64,000 bases of DNA, from positions 6,930,285-6,994,284 of the forward strand of contig KK106982.1 of the NCBI GenBank assembly GCA_000611775.1, read 5' to 3'. A program made the position numbers and the translations under genes. Positions 33,727 to 44,482 of this stretch are shown piece after piece (positions within the stretch are counted from its first letter, which is position 1; each line of letters starts with the position of its first letter). Origin of the DNA: Umbilicaria muhlenbergii. Taxonomy: Eukaryota; Ascomycota; Lecanoromycetes; Umbilicariales; Umbilicariaceae. The notes under the pieces were generated by a model. The model saw nothing but the letters and a program-made list of their open reading frames with translations. It was not told where the DNA came from and ran no database searches.

Positions 33727-35514
33727 ATGTCTGTTCTCGACGCAGACGCAGAACGCAGACCGTCGGCGCATTCGCTGGGACGAGAGGGCGACGAGGATCG
33801 GTTGGCGGAATTGGGGTATAAGCAGGAGTTGCGACGCGATTGGAGCTTGCTTCATAATTTCGGCATCTCTTTCTCTATTATTAGCGTTATTACTGGTATC
33901 ACTACGTAAGCATCCCCCATCTCCCCTTCCTTCGCCTCCGTCCTAGCCTTTTCTACGCACTCAAAAACTCCGCTGACTCGGCCCCTCATTCAGTCTCTTC
34001 GAATATGGCCTCAATACCGGCGGGCCCGGCACTATGACCGTCGGTTGGATCGTCGTCAGCGTCTTTACCTTCATCGTCGCCCTCGGTATGGCTGAGATCG
34101 TCTCCGCGATCCCTACGAGCGGGGGGCCGTATTTCTGGGCGGCCATGTTGGCGCCGGCGAAGAACGCCGCGTTCGCGTCGTGGATTACGGGGTGGTTCAA
34201 TCTGCTGGGGCAGGTGGCTGTCACGACGGGGATCTCGTTCGGGCTTGCCGGGTTGGTGTCTACGACCGCGACGGTGAAAGGGGCCTATACGCCTACGGCG
34301 GCTAGGACGATTGGCATCTATGCGGCTATTCTTATCTCGCATGGGGTTATCAATAGTTTTGGGGTGCATGCGTTGAGGTTTTTGAATAATAATTCGATTG
34401 TTTTTCATAGTTTGGGGGTCTTTGCGCTGGCCGTTGCGGTGCTGGCTAAGGCGCCCACGCATCAAAGCGCTAGGTTCGTCTTTGCTACTTTCTATGATGG
34501 CACGGGGGCTGTGGGGAGTGTGGGGTGGAGTGTTCGCGCTTCGCCGGCTTATGTGGCGGCGTGTGGAGCGCTTATGAGTCAGTATACTCTTACCGGCTTT
34601 GACGCGTCGGCGCATCTGTCGGAGGAGACGCATGATGCCTCGTGGAGCGCTCCGCTGGGTGTTATTACTTCTGTGGGTGTGTCGGCGGTCTTTGGCCTGT
34701 TTGTGCTGCTGTCGCTGTTGTTCTCGATACAGGACTTTGCGGATACGGTGGGCAGTGCGTATGCGCAGCCGGTCTTGCAGATATTGGTTGATGTCTTTGG
34801 GGAGAACGGGGCGATTGTTCTTATGACGCTCATTATGATCTGCGTGTGGCATTGTGGGCTGTTTTCGATGACTTCGAATAGTCGCATGATGTTTGCTTTC
34901 TCGAGGGATGGGGCCCTGCCGCATTTCTTCCATCATGTCGATGCGAGGTTTCGGAGTCCTATTAGAACTGGTGAGTTGCCATTCCAGTGCGGTTTCGGTG
35001 GTCTCGTGCTGATTACACAGTCTGGCTTGCTGCCTTCCTCTCTTTCTGCCTCGCCCTCCCTTCCTTGGGGTCTTCGGTCGCCTTCGCTGCTGCCACTTCC
35101 ATCGCGACCATCGGCCTTTACGTCTCCTACGGCATCCCTATCCTCCTTGCCGTGATATATTACAAGGATTTCGTCAAAGGTCCCTTCGATCTTAGGTTCA
35201 TGTCTCGGATTGTTGGTCTCGTGGGCGTGGCCTGGATTGGCTTTATCTCGATTATCTTCTGCCTTCCTACTGCCAATCCGGTTACGTCTCAGACTCTGAA
35301 CTACACGCCTGTAGCTGTGGGGATCATTGCGCTGTTTGCTTTCGGATCGTGGTTTGTTTGGGCGCATCGCTGGTTCACGGGCCCGATTCGGCAGATCGAG
35401 GCGGAGAGGCATGGGATCGATATCAATGCACCTGGCGAGTTCGAGGAGGCGGAGGCGGAGGGGAGGTTGAGTCCAAAGCTCGATACGGGTGAGTCGGTCA
35501 TCACGAAGACATAG
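33727..35514 (+). CDS. APC-superfamily amino-acid/GABA permease, 549 aa
   Basis: Exons 33727-33905, 33994-34970 and 35021-35514; introns of 88 and 50 bases. The short cytosolic lead has RLAELGYKQELRRDWSLLHN, the standard entry to helix 1 in this family. The core has FGISFSIISVITGITT, then MAEIVSAIPTSGGPYFWAAM, TLTGFDASAHLSEETHDA in the loop before helix 6, and SNSRMMFAFSRDGALP near helix 8. The C-terminal half continues through four more helices to an acidic tail. It belongs to the same superfamily as the permease at 27445 but to a different subgroup (UGA4/BAT-like), so it is not a recent tandem copy. Likely a plasma-membrane or vacuolar importer of amino acids or GABA; the exact substrate is not decidable. 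The start is the first ATG with an open upstream-free frame. Confidence 0.92.
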
Positions 35515-35969
35515 TGTTATAGATGTATAGTTGGTAGTGTGAATGGAATGTGCCTATGGGTTTTCGCAGATATGTATGGGCTCCATGATCACTTGTCCCT
35601 TGGCACGGAAGCGGCAATGTCAAGGCAACGTACAGCGAGACCAGGCTGTAGGCTGTAGCAAGATACTTCAGGTCTGAACGACATACGAGCATGGAAATAC
35701 AGCGGCATGTCCGTAAGGTTTTGCCTGATGACGTTCGTAAGTTTGCCTTCTTCGCTTTGTACATACAAATAGGTTGCAGATGCGCAGAAGCACCATCTCA
35801 ACGCCATGCTTGGGACAGGCTAGATTGCTATCGATCATTGAGAGAAACTAGAAAGCGCATGAACGATAATGAAATCACTCCATAAAATATGATCACAGCC
35901 GCGCAGCTTTGGGCTGCTTCCGCGAACGTACAGAGTGACTATTTGCCTAAAGGCATACTAGTAGAGCGG
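35515..35969. other. intergenic, nothing recognised
   Basis: 3' flank of the permease; no coding signal or repeat before the duplicated segment begins. Confidence 0.45.
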
Positions 35970-36090
35970 TGAAAGGGTGGTTTCAGGCAATAATGGTTGA
36001 ACAGCTTGATTGCTTAGGTATGCTCGAGGTGTTGTTCTAACGAGGAGAAATTCTAGCTAATAAGCAGGCGGCTGACTAATCCCTCCACAG
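35970..36090 (+). repeat. direct repeat copy 1 (exon end + intron)
   Basis: 121 bases, nearly identical to 36567-36684. The only difference I see is three extra bases near the centre (GTGTTGTTC versus GTGTTC). The copy begins TGAAAGGGTGGTTTCAGG and ends exactly at a splice-acceptor-like CTCCACAG. Confidence 0.9.
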
Positions 36091-36269
36091 GCTCCCCAAC
36101 CCTGTTTGATCACCGCCCACGGTGATGTCAAAGCAAATGCAATGGGTAGAGAGATAGTGCTAGTAGTGTAGGGCCCGATAACAGTGTAGTGAGCAAGGGG
36201 ATTGACCCATTCCTTCTTTCCTCCGCATTGTAATGATGTATGCCTTTTTCAAAGGTCTTGATCCAATAC

Positions 36270-36460
36270 ACAATCCTCAGTCCTTTGATTTGTTGTGTCA
36301 TCTGCTCTCTCGGTCCTTTGATATCAGCAGGATTGCTTCAGTCCATCAAGGTCTTATTCACAACGCTCAGTCCTTTGAGTTGTATGCTGGATTCAGTCCT
36401 TTGAACCCGTCCCTCAGTCCTTCAAGGTTTAATTGATAAGGTATGTCTCAGTCCTTTGAG
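36270..36460. repeat. cluster of CAGTCCTTTGA motifs
   Basis: CAGTCCTTTGA or close variants (CGGTCCTTTGA, CAGTCCTTCAA, CAGTCCATCAA) occur about eight times in 190 bases at irregular spacing. One open frame across it turns the motif into repeated QSFDL/QSFEL, but stops soon after. Confidence 0.65.
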
Positions 36461-36481
36461 ATAGGTGGGAGGAATGGTTGA

Positions 36482-36764
36482 ATTCGTCCAATTGATGAGG
36501 TGATTGAAGATGACTGGCCTGGGCTGCCCCTGAATGACACAGAGACAGCCCCGCCTTCAGCTCCAATGAAAGGGTGGTTTCAGGCAATAATGGTTGAACA
36601 GCTTGATTGCTTAGGTATGCTCGAGGTGTTCTAACGAGGAGAAATTCTAGCTAATAAGCAGGCGGCTGACTAATCCCTCCACAGCGGTCGCTAACGCGGT
36701 AGAAGTCTACAACGCATTTCTTTTACTTACTTGGTCACGCGAGCATAATCTGCCTGCTAGTTAA
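36482..36764 (+). pseudogene. unrecognised two-exon gene fragment using the repeated intron
   Basis: Exon 36482-36614 reads IDEVIEDDWPGLPLNDTE, then APMKGWFQAIMVEQLDCL. A 70-base intron (36615-36684, GTATGC donor, GCTGAC/CTAAT branch site, CCACAG acceptor) joins it in frame to AVANAVEVYNAFLLLTWSRE and on to a TAA at 36762. The composition looks truly coding, but the 5' end is missing: an in-frame stop lies just upstream. The following sequence up to about 36955 (LYLNKESRSVCFYLGYRKEF) also reads like protein in another frame. I do not recognise a family. It may be a truncated gene, or an element piece that was partly duplicated to make repeat copy 1. Confidence 0.4.
36567..36684 (+). repeat. 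direct repeat copy 2 (exon end + intron)
   Basis: 118 bases; holds the last 48 bases of the exon above plus its complete intron, and ends at the intron's 3' splice site. See copy 1 at 35970-36090. Confidence 0.9.
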
Positions 36765-37290
36765 CAAGGTCGATCCTAATGCGCTGCTGAGGCTCGCTCA
36801 AGTCTTGTTTAAAAGGCTTTTCTCATAGATCGCTCTGTATCTTAATAAAGAAAGCCGAAGTGTCTGTTTCTACCTTGGCTATCGCAAAGAGTTCCGGAAA
36901 CTGTTCCTCGTGCATGAGGAGGCGTTGGGATTACCATTGGCACAAATTAGTGCCTCGTGTTGATGTTGATTTATCCCAGTCAACGCCCGAGTCTGATGGC
37001 TCAATCTCGTGGGTTGTCGGCGGTTGGGGCGCAGCAAACAGGGGCCCGGATGTGGCAGCCTAAATTCTGGCTTGGAAGTCATGGACACAGGCGTGACAAG
37101 AAGACAAGTTTATGATCCATGCAGACAGCCCGCATATTCGCTTCTTTCTTGCGAATGGGGATGATACTCAGCTATGTCTGGGCGAGCAAGGAGTTCTTTA
37201 GAGAGCTGAATGGCTCCTCAAGCACCACCCGACTATAAACATATTTCCTGCCCTAGTTTGTTTCTTCCGTTTATGTGAATCTGTATCTAG
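36765..37290. other. spacer with unassigned coding-like text
   Basis: Short open stretches (36766-36870 LVNKVDPNALLRLAQVLFKR; 37115-37200 RFFLANGDDTQLCLGEQGVL) look protein-like but do not join. I infer decayed gene or element sequence. Confidence 0.3.
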
Positions 37291-37797
37291 TGCAGCTGCA
37301 CGATCATCACTTGTCGCACGATTTATCGCACGGTTGAGTATTTCGCCGCTGCGGGAATCTCGATTGATGTAGGGTCTCCTTATGCCATCAGCCCCATTTT
37401 ACGGCATGAGTGGTTCTTCTGGATATTTGAAGCGACTCTCATGCTTGCAAACAGCGTGTTGATGAATGCGAGGCACCCTCTTCGATATCTACCTCGATCG
37501 TACAAGATCTATCTGGCGCGTGATGGGATTACTGAGATAGAGGGTCCCGGATACAGTGACAAGCGCATGTTCATCGTCACGCTCCTCGATCCGTTTGACA
37601 TCGTTGGGCTTCTCCGTCGAAAGGACAAGCAAACTAGATTTTGGGAGACGGAAGGGGGTGAAGGGCCGGTGGGTGAAGGGCCAGAGGGTCAAAGGCCAAG
37701 GGGTGAAAGGCCTGGCGCAAACGCCTCCATCGCGCTCGCCAACACCAAGCCGACTCTGCAGGAGAGGATAATATCGCTGGCCAGGAGTACAACTTGA
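37291..37797 (+). pseudogene. 3' fragment of an RTA1-like membrane protein gene
   Basis: The frame from 37291 to a TGA at 37795 reads CRTIYRTVEYF, then HEWFFWIFEATLMLANSVLM, NARHPLRYLPRSYKIYLA, and GPGYSDKRMFIVTLLDPFDI. These are the last two helices and the conserved tail of the RTA1 family (lipid-translocating exporter/resistance proteins with seven helices). The first five helices are absent: an in-frame stop sits just before the fragment and nothing RTA1-like is found upstream. An acceptor-like CTAG at 37287-37290 could mean a missing upstream exon, but I could not find one. A GGTGAAGGGCC-type repeat near 37655-37715 has added Gly/Glu/Arg residues to the tail. Confidence 0.6.
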
Positions 37798-38157
37798 TGA
37801 TGTGGTAGTTGTAAGGGGTTCGGATACGGGTTTCGTTTATGGGTTCAATTAGAAGAGAACATTTTCTTTACTTGTGTGAGTAGTGTGGGTTAAGCGCGGC
37901 CCTCTCATCCTTGCTGCCGAGGTGAAGCTTTGTTACCCCGCAAACGCTCCTTTACACAGAGCACAAGCATCAACAAAACACGGCCTCGCTCTCTTACCTG
38001 GCTGCGGTCGTACATGTAACTGCAGATTTATACGCGGCTCTAATCTTGTCAACTCACCTGAATGATTCAATCTTATCCGGTGATCAGTATTGATTTAGTC
38101 TCGCCCTAAGACCTCGTTGCCGCCCATGTAGAGAGAAGGAGATGAGACTTCAACTGA
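37798..38157. other. intergenic, nothing recognised
   Basis: Promoter region of the acyl-CoA dehydrogenase gene; no clear TATA or repeat. Confidence 0.4.
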
Positions 38158-39515
38158 ATGATGGACTTCTCTTTGCCGCCGGCCTTGGTCAAATATCTGT
38201 CAACACTTGACACCTTTATTGAAGAGAAGATCAAACCACTACAAGCGAAGGATGACAATGAGCGCTTCTTCGACCACCGCCGCGAGCATTCAAGAACCGA
38301 TTGGGATAACCAAGGATTGCCAAAAAAAGACTGGGAGAGGTTGCTCAACGAAGCCAAAAGGCTAGCGGATGCTGCCGGGCACCTACGGTTCGCACTGCCC
38401 AAGGAATATGGCGGTCAAGGCCACGGTCAGACGAATCTGTGGATGGCGGTCATTCGCGACCATCTCGCCGCCAAGGGTCTCGGATTGTTTAATGATCTTC
38501 AAAATGAACACTCGATTGTCGGGAACTTTCCAGTGGTGCTAATGTTCCGTGAGTTTGGCACACCAGCGCAAAAAGCAGAGTTCATACAGGGAAGTCTTAG
38601 CGGGATGAGGAGTCTATGCTTTGGCTTGACAGAGCCAGGGCACGGGAGTGATGCTACACATATGGATACGAGAGCTGTGAAGGAAATTAGAGAAGGCGTG
38701 CAAGGATGGAAGATCAATGGGATCAAGATGTGGCAATCAGGTATGAACACTGCAACACATACCGTGGTTTTCGCTAGGACGTCGACACGGGGAAAGGGGG
38801 ATGGCGAAGGAATTACTGCATTCGTAGTGCCTGTCGATGCGAAAGGAGTAAAGGTTGAATCATATGAATGGTATTTGCACCCCTGCTTTCTCCTTCTGAA
38901 GACATAGTTACTGAAACACGAAGGACATTCAATATGCCAACAGACCATGCCACTGTCTCATTCATTGATGTCTTCGTCCCCTCGACCGCCGTCCTTGGAA
39001 AACCAGACTTCGGCCTGCGTGTCGCCCAGGCCTTTGTGCACGAAAATCGTATCCGTCAGGCGGCCTCATCACTCGGAGCTGGGACATACTGCATCAACGA
39101 ATCCGTCCGCTACGCCCGGGAGCGGGCCCCCTTTGGCAAATCCCTCGCCACGAACCAAGGCATTCAATTTCCGCTCGTCGAACTCGCCACACAGGCTGAG
39201 ATGCTGCGCCTTCTGATACGCAAGACGGCTTGGGAGATGGACCGCATGAGTCAACAGGATGTGGCGAGGACCTTGAGCGATAAGGTCGCCATGTGCAATT
39301 ATTGGGCTAACCGGCTTTGTTGCGAGGCTGCGGATCGGGCGATGCAGGTTCATGGCGGGGTGGGCTATAGTAGGCATAAGCCTTTTGAACATATCTATCG
39401 CCATCACAGGAGGTACCGCATCACGGAAGGGAGCGAAGAGATTCAGATGCGAAAGGTTGCCGCTTTCTTGTTTGGGTTTGCTGGGCCGAAGAAAGAACAA
39501 TGCGCAAAGTTATAG
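38158..39515 (+). CDS. acyl-CoA dehydrogenase family protein, 434 aa
   Basis: Exons 38158-38870 and 38924-39515 with a 53-base intron (GTATTT to ACGAAG). The flavoprotein has the normal four-part ACAD layout. An N-terminal helical domain (MMDFSLPPALVKYLSTLDTF, GLPKKDWERLL) comes first. The middle beta domain has CFGLTEPGHGSDATHMDTRA and the substrate-loop run GWKINGIKMWQSG. The C-terminal helical domain has RYARERAPFGKSLATNQGIQ (FAD contact) and YRITEGSEEIQ, whose Glu fits the catalytic base position of several ACAD classes. It would oxidise an acyl-CoA to the trans-2-enoyl-CoA in a mitochondrion or peroxisome. I see no clear PTS1 (the protein ends AKL preceded by Cys, close to the SKL consensus, so peroxisomal import is plausible). 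Start at 38158 or the adjacent 38161 ATG. Confidence 0.9.
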
Positions 39516-41698
39516 TTAGCTTTCAATAATCATCTGTCTCCTTTATCTTTGAATTGTCAGTGATTTTCTACGTGCTCTATTCATGACGCTGAGTGACCAT
39601 TCAGAACGTCGAAAAGATATTTCTCATTCTGCGTTGAGGTTTCTTCATCGCGCTTCTCCGCAACAACATCATGCTGGAGAAAGGATTTCACGTATAGATA
39701 TGGCGCAGGTTGATGATTCTCCAGACATCTCACACTGTCAATCATTCATACACAACACACTGCATCAGCATTCAATGGCGAACGTTCTTGAGCACGCTAG
39801 CCATGACGACCACGGTGTGACCGTTCTCAAAACCTTCACGATATTTTATGAGTACTTTAACGGCATCGAGGCGATCCGGCAAGATTTCATCTTTAATCTG
39901 TGACGCGCAAATCCCGGCACCTGCTGGGGTGCGCTGGCCGAAAACGCGTTCAAGGGCCGGAGATAGATAGAAATAGAACTATAAGTCTTCAAAGTGTGGT
40001 CACCAGCCAGTGTGTAGAGCGAAGCTTGAGTACATCATGCGTGAGCCTGCCGGTCCGAGATCCCTTTCCTGATTTTCTGCATAATCACTGATGACCGGTT
40101 CTGGCTCGCTCTGTTCCTTCCATGACACATGAGTATTCTCCCAACATAGCCAGCCGCATCCGCTAACTTCAACTTTGCTTCCCACGGAACCCTTCCACGC
40201 ATTCTTGACAGATTCAGACCCGCATGATTGAGTAGGCTGAAAGCTTTTGCTACAGGAGGCAGATATTGGGAAGGTTGCTAAGGCAGGTGAGTGCGGTCAT
40301 GCACGTGACTTACGGACGCAACAAGTACATCTGCCTGTATCCACTGACTCATAGACTAGGTCAAAAGGTCAGTGACCTTTTAAGGGCAACAAACCATCCC
40401 CCGCCATAGCAACAGCTCGCACCGCTACATCCCTCACCTCATTTATTTAGTTAGCGATAATATATTTGTTCTAACCTCTGAATAATCGTTTTATTCAACA
40501 TTCTGCTTCAAGCCGCAGACCGACATAATCACTGATTCAAGTTCCGTCTCGAACCCACGGGGTAGATTTATCGGAAGGCGACTTTCGCGTTCTCCTAGGA
40601 GAAGAAAGTCCGGCACTAAGACGTCCACCATCAATTTCCTGCCTCTCAACTTCAATTCAGTCTTGAAATTCCTCCATTGCTGTTCTGTTCTTGTCTCAAT
40701 TGGTGATCTCTTTTCTTCGAAAATGTATTCCATGTCTTCAGAATCTTATGATATCATCGATGTAGGTGATGACAAAGCATGCCGCATTATCTTTAGGTAG
40801 ATATTTGAAGATCCTCACCCTCAGATCCTTCTCTTGAGAGCTGGCCTTCACTATCTCCCTGACAGCCGAGGCGGAAATGCGGCGGCTGTGTAGGATGCTC
40901 ATATTGGTCTCCTGTGCGGTCATGCGCCGAATTTCGAACGTACCCACGATTGGAATCTTAATGTAGTGATGCTGAAGCAGGCTACTATGGCTGTACCGTA
41001 AGCTCGCTAACCCTAAACCAAAGCTGAACACCAGAGTCTAGCCCCCATGATCACGCCCTCGCGGCAGAGAGGCATATCTATAGAGGACGAAACTTATGTT
41101 CTGCGTCCGGCTAGGTCGGGACTGAGGACCCTGCAAGAGAGTCGGCTAGGCGCAACCTGGAAAGGAGAACCTGCATGCACTACATGCTGCTCCTGTTTTA
41201 CTGCCTTCTGGCGTCGATGAGAGAAGGGCGCGGGAGCTCACCATCTAAATGACCTGGTGCGTTAGTCGCTCTGATCTAATGGGACTGTCTTTCTAGAGTG
41301 CTATTGTAAGCACTGGTAACATGATCTGCTCGTGCAGCCATACAGGCATACGTGGCGGACTATTCTTGTAGATCGAGGGCTCGTCTATGATATACATCAA
41401 TCAGTCTTAAGTTATATTCGTTTCTGCATACATTCATGCACTGAGATAACAGTTGAAACAGTCGTAAAATGTCGGAATAGCGCGTATAAGAAGTTTCGTA
41501 ATAGAGGCCGTAGCGTAAAGCAAGATTGAACTGACCAGAGTCATGACAAAGCTAGGAAGCACGTCCGTCCCACAAAATATATGAAAACCATTAAACCCTC
41601 TCTTCAAAATGATGCGGCGTAGACACCGTCGCAGAGGTCAATCTAAAGCAAAAGCCCCAGAGTAGACCCTCCAGAACAGTACCACAGCCGGGCGCTCT
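39516..41698. other. long intergenic region, nothing firm
   Basis: Two adjacent minus-strand frames (41031-40738 and 40733-40491, 97 and 80 codons) look somewhat protein-like, and a + strand frame at 39583-39903 (106 codons) is His/Ser-rich. None shows a domain, signal peptide or clear splice. The right end is the 3' flank of the ankyrin gene. Confidence 0.4.
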
Positions 41699-44482
41699 CT
41701 ACACGCTATGATTCAATTGCAAAGCATCTTCAGCAGTACCGCCATCAGCCAAGATCAGAGATTCAATTGAGGCCTCCAGTGAAACTGTTCCTTGCGAAGA
41801 CTCCATCCTCTCTGCGGATTCAAAGAACTCATCGACTTCTATTGCCAGAGCTGTTGAAGAAGTAGCAGCAATGTCAAGTTTTGCACTGCCTGATCGCTTC
41901 TCACAGAGCTTCAACTTTAGCAGCAGCGACTCAAATGCCCGCATGGATGCTAGTCGTTCGTTCTCATTTTCCTCAAGGTGCTGGTGGCGCAGGATGTTAA
42001 AGATGTCTTCAGCGCGCATTCCTTTTGAGTCTTTGATGTCACCATCGATGTTGTCAAGGCTCGCTTCACAAAGAATGCGCAGCGTCTCCAGGCCACCATG
42101 CGCCGCTGCGTCATGCAAAATAGTCCTCCCATCGTTGGCTTGCATATCTGTGTGACATCCGGCGTTTAAGAGTAATGCTAGTGTTTTATGACTACCGCTT
42201 CGAATACACTGATGCAAGGCAGTGTAACCATTCTTGTCTGGTTGATTCACATCAACTCCGTGGCCAATCAGCCATCTGGCTGTAACGACATTGTCGCGAA
42301 GTGCCGCGCGATGTAGTGATGTCTGCCCACCGTGATTTGAGGAATGAACATCTGTTCCAAAGCTATAGAGTGGGTCGAGGAAGTTTGGATCGTCGTGGAC
42401 GAGAGCGGCAATACTAAGAGTTGTGTGACCTCGGTTGTTGACCTCATCAACTTTTGCGCCGCCTCTGAGTAGCGGTTCAAGGGTCTCTGAAACCTCTGAG
42501 GTTGCAGCATGGTGTAGAGGAGACCAGTGTGCCTGTGACAAGACATTCGGTTCAGCACCAAAAGCGAGCAAGATCTCAATCGCCTCAACGTCACCTCGAA
42601 CAGACGCCCAGTGCAGAGCTGTCCGCCCGGTGACATCTTTAGCATTGATATCCTCATCGGAGAAACCCAGATGCTCCGCTAATGGGATTAGAGCAATCCC
42701 TAGGATGATCTTGTGTAAAACAGTGAACTCCCTCCCATCCAAGAAGTCTGTATCCTCAGTTGAGCGTCCAACTGTACAAGGTGGTAGCGTCGGGATCTTC
42801 TGGAAGGTCATTTCCCAGCATGCGCCAACAGACGAATTGAAATATTTGTCCTCATATTCGCAGTCTGCATTTTGTTCGATAAGGAATCTGGCAGTCCTTG
42901 GTTGGCCTGCGTAGATTGCAATATGCAACGCTGATCTCCCATCGGATGCAGCAACATCGATTGGTGAGGCAAGGCCTTGCCGGAAGAGAGATTGAATACT
43001 TGGTACATCTCCTTGCCTTATGTATGTGAACAGCGGTGACTCATCTGGCAAGACTCTCATGACCCGGAGCGACATGGATGGTCCGCACTGAGAAGACCAT
43101 TGGGCATTAACACTAAGCAGTCGTGCCACAAGCCAAGATGGGAAATAGTACGAGACATGAATACTGGAGCTGTCAGAGCCTCTACATCGTCGGTTGTTGC
43201 ATCTTCTTTTGTTCAGTAGTGGGACGCCAGAGTAGCCCATAAACAGCAAGCCCAGAGCGTTGCTCATCCACTTAGGTGCCTTGACATGAGAGCTGGAGTG
43301 GCATTGGCAGTTGCATGACCGCGGACACTTCCTTAACCCGTGGACAGAGGCTTTGACACAAATAGCGTTGTTGTTTGAATACTCGGAGAGAGATGGTGTC
43401 AAGGTGCTGGCTTGAGATAGCCTCCTCTCCATACCCTCGCATGGCGTAGAGGGACTTTCTAATTTGGAAGATGGAGATGAGTTGAGCGTGCTTGGTGTCA
43501 GAGGAGTACTGCACTGATGTAAGACTGATTGAAAATCTTGGAGCATAGTAGCTTGATGATCCATTCGGTCCTGTATATCACGTTGCTGAGCAGCCATAGC
43601 GCTTGTTGATATGGATAGTTCATGCAAGTGGAGCCGGATTTGAGGCATCTCGCTTCTACACGTCATTCATTAGCACAGTAGTTATATCTTTGTATGCTAA
43701 TGATGATGCATCATGACCCTCATTCATCTCAATGCTCTGATTACCCTATCTCAATTCGCCTAATGTAGTTACCTGGGGTAACTACTGTACACTCTCATGG
43801 GCTTTTCATGGGGTACCTCAATCTTGCCCTGGAAGTCTGAGATAGGAGAAGATAGTAGAGAGTGGCAGAAAGTGACAGTTCAAGCCGTGCAAAGAATGTC
43901 CAGCGACTTACGAAGTGAACGCTGATATTCCGACGTTGAGTCTGTTGCGCAAGTCACGTAAGGAATCACGCAATCTGAGCAGCCTTCCTTCTTGCAGTAG
44001 CCAAGCTCTTCGAGACAGCTTTGATATATCTTGTGGCTCGAGGTTCTTCCCAGGTAACCGTGGATCAAGTCGATCAGTTGTCTTAAGTATCTGGTATATG
44101 ACGGTGTTCAGATCCTCCAGCAAGGTGTACGCCCGATCTAGAACTTGCGTGATAACTTTGATCGGGGCCTTGTCATTGTCATACTTGATCACCATGTCAT
44201 GGATGACAGAAAACAGCGCACGTAAGTCATCCACCTATGTGATAAGAACGTTCAGTCAAACACTACATGAGAGGCCACATTCCAGTTGCTGTAGCAGCTT
44301 CAACCACCAACGACCGGACAGTTTCACATAGTCAGTGCAGGGTGAGTGCATACCTCATTGAAAAGCTCCAATAGTTTCTCTTGAGCTCCGATCGCTCTGT
44401 GGAGTTTCTCCAAACCTTTGACTGTTTTGACAGCAACACCCATTAGCGTAACCACGCTAATTGTAAGCGACAAAGGATCCAT
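41699..44482 (-). CDS. STAND-type N-terminal domain + ankyrin-repeat protein, 802 aa
   Basis: Reading from 44482, exons are 44482-44354, 44234-43912 and 43655-41699; introns of 119 and 256 bases. Residues 1-110 (MDPLSLTISVVTLMGVAVKT, then LFNEVDDLRALFSVI) match the fungal N-terminal domain found on STAND/NLR-like proteins. The middle has a Cys-rich CPRSCNCQCHSS and a conserved block WMSNALGLLFMGYSGVPLLN, YYFPSWLVARLL and RVMRVLPDESPLFTYIRQGD. Seven ankyrin repeats follow (for example TGRTALHWASVRGDVEAIEI, GGQTSLHRAALRDNVVTARW), then an acidic tail. No NACHT or NB-ARC ATPase is present, so this is an N-domain/ankyrin form rather than a complete NLR. A role in self/non-self or stress sensing is inferred. 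The start was chosen at the MDPLS that is standard for this domain; an upstream in-frame Met adds 21 residues. Confidence 0.85.

Noticed and set aside
33986-34936. 316-codon minus-strand frame opposite the second permease
   Set aside because: Arg/His/Pro-rich shadow; the + strand has 12 helices and clean introns.
35970-36684. Reading the 120-base direct repeats as LTRs of a small retroelement
   Set aside because: The repeats contain coding bases plus a spliceable intron, lack TG...CA ends and show no primer site or target duplication.
39583-39903. 106-codon + strand frame
   Set aside because: Somewhat protein-like but no family, start context or conserved neighbours to support it.
40491-41031. 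Two adjacent minus-strand frames as a possible two-exon gene
   Set aside because: No convincing intron joins them and no domain is recognised.
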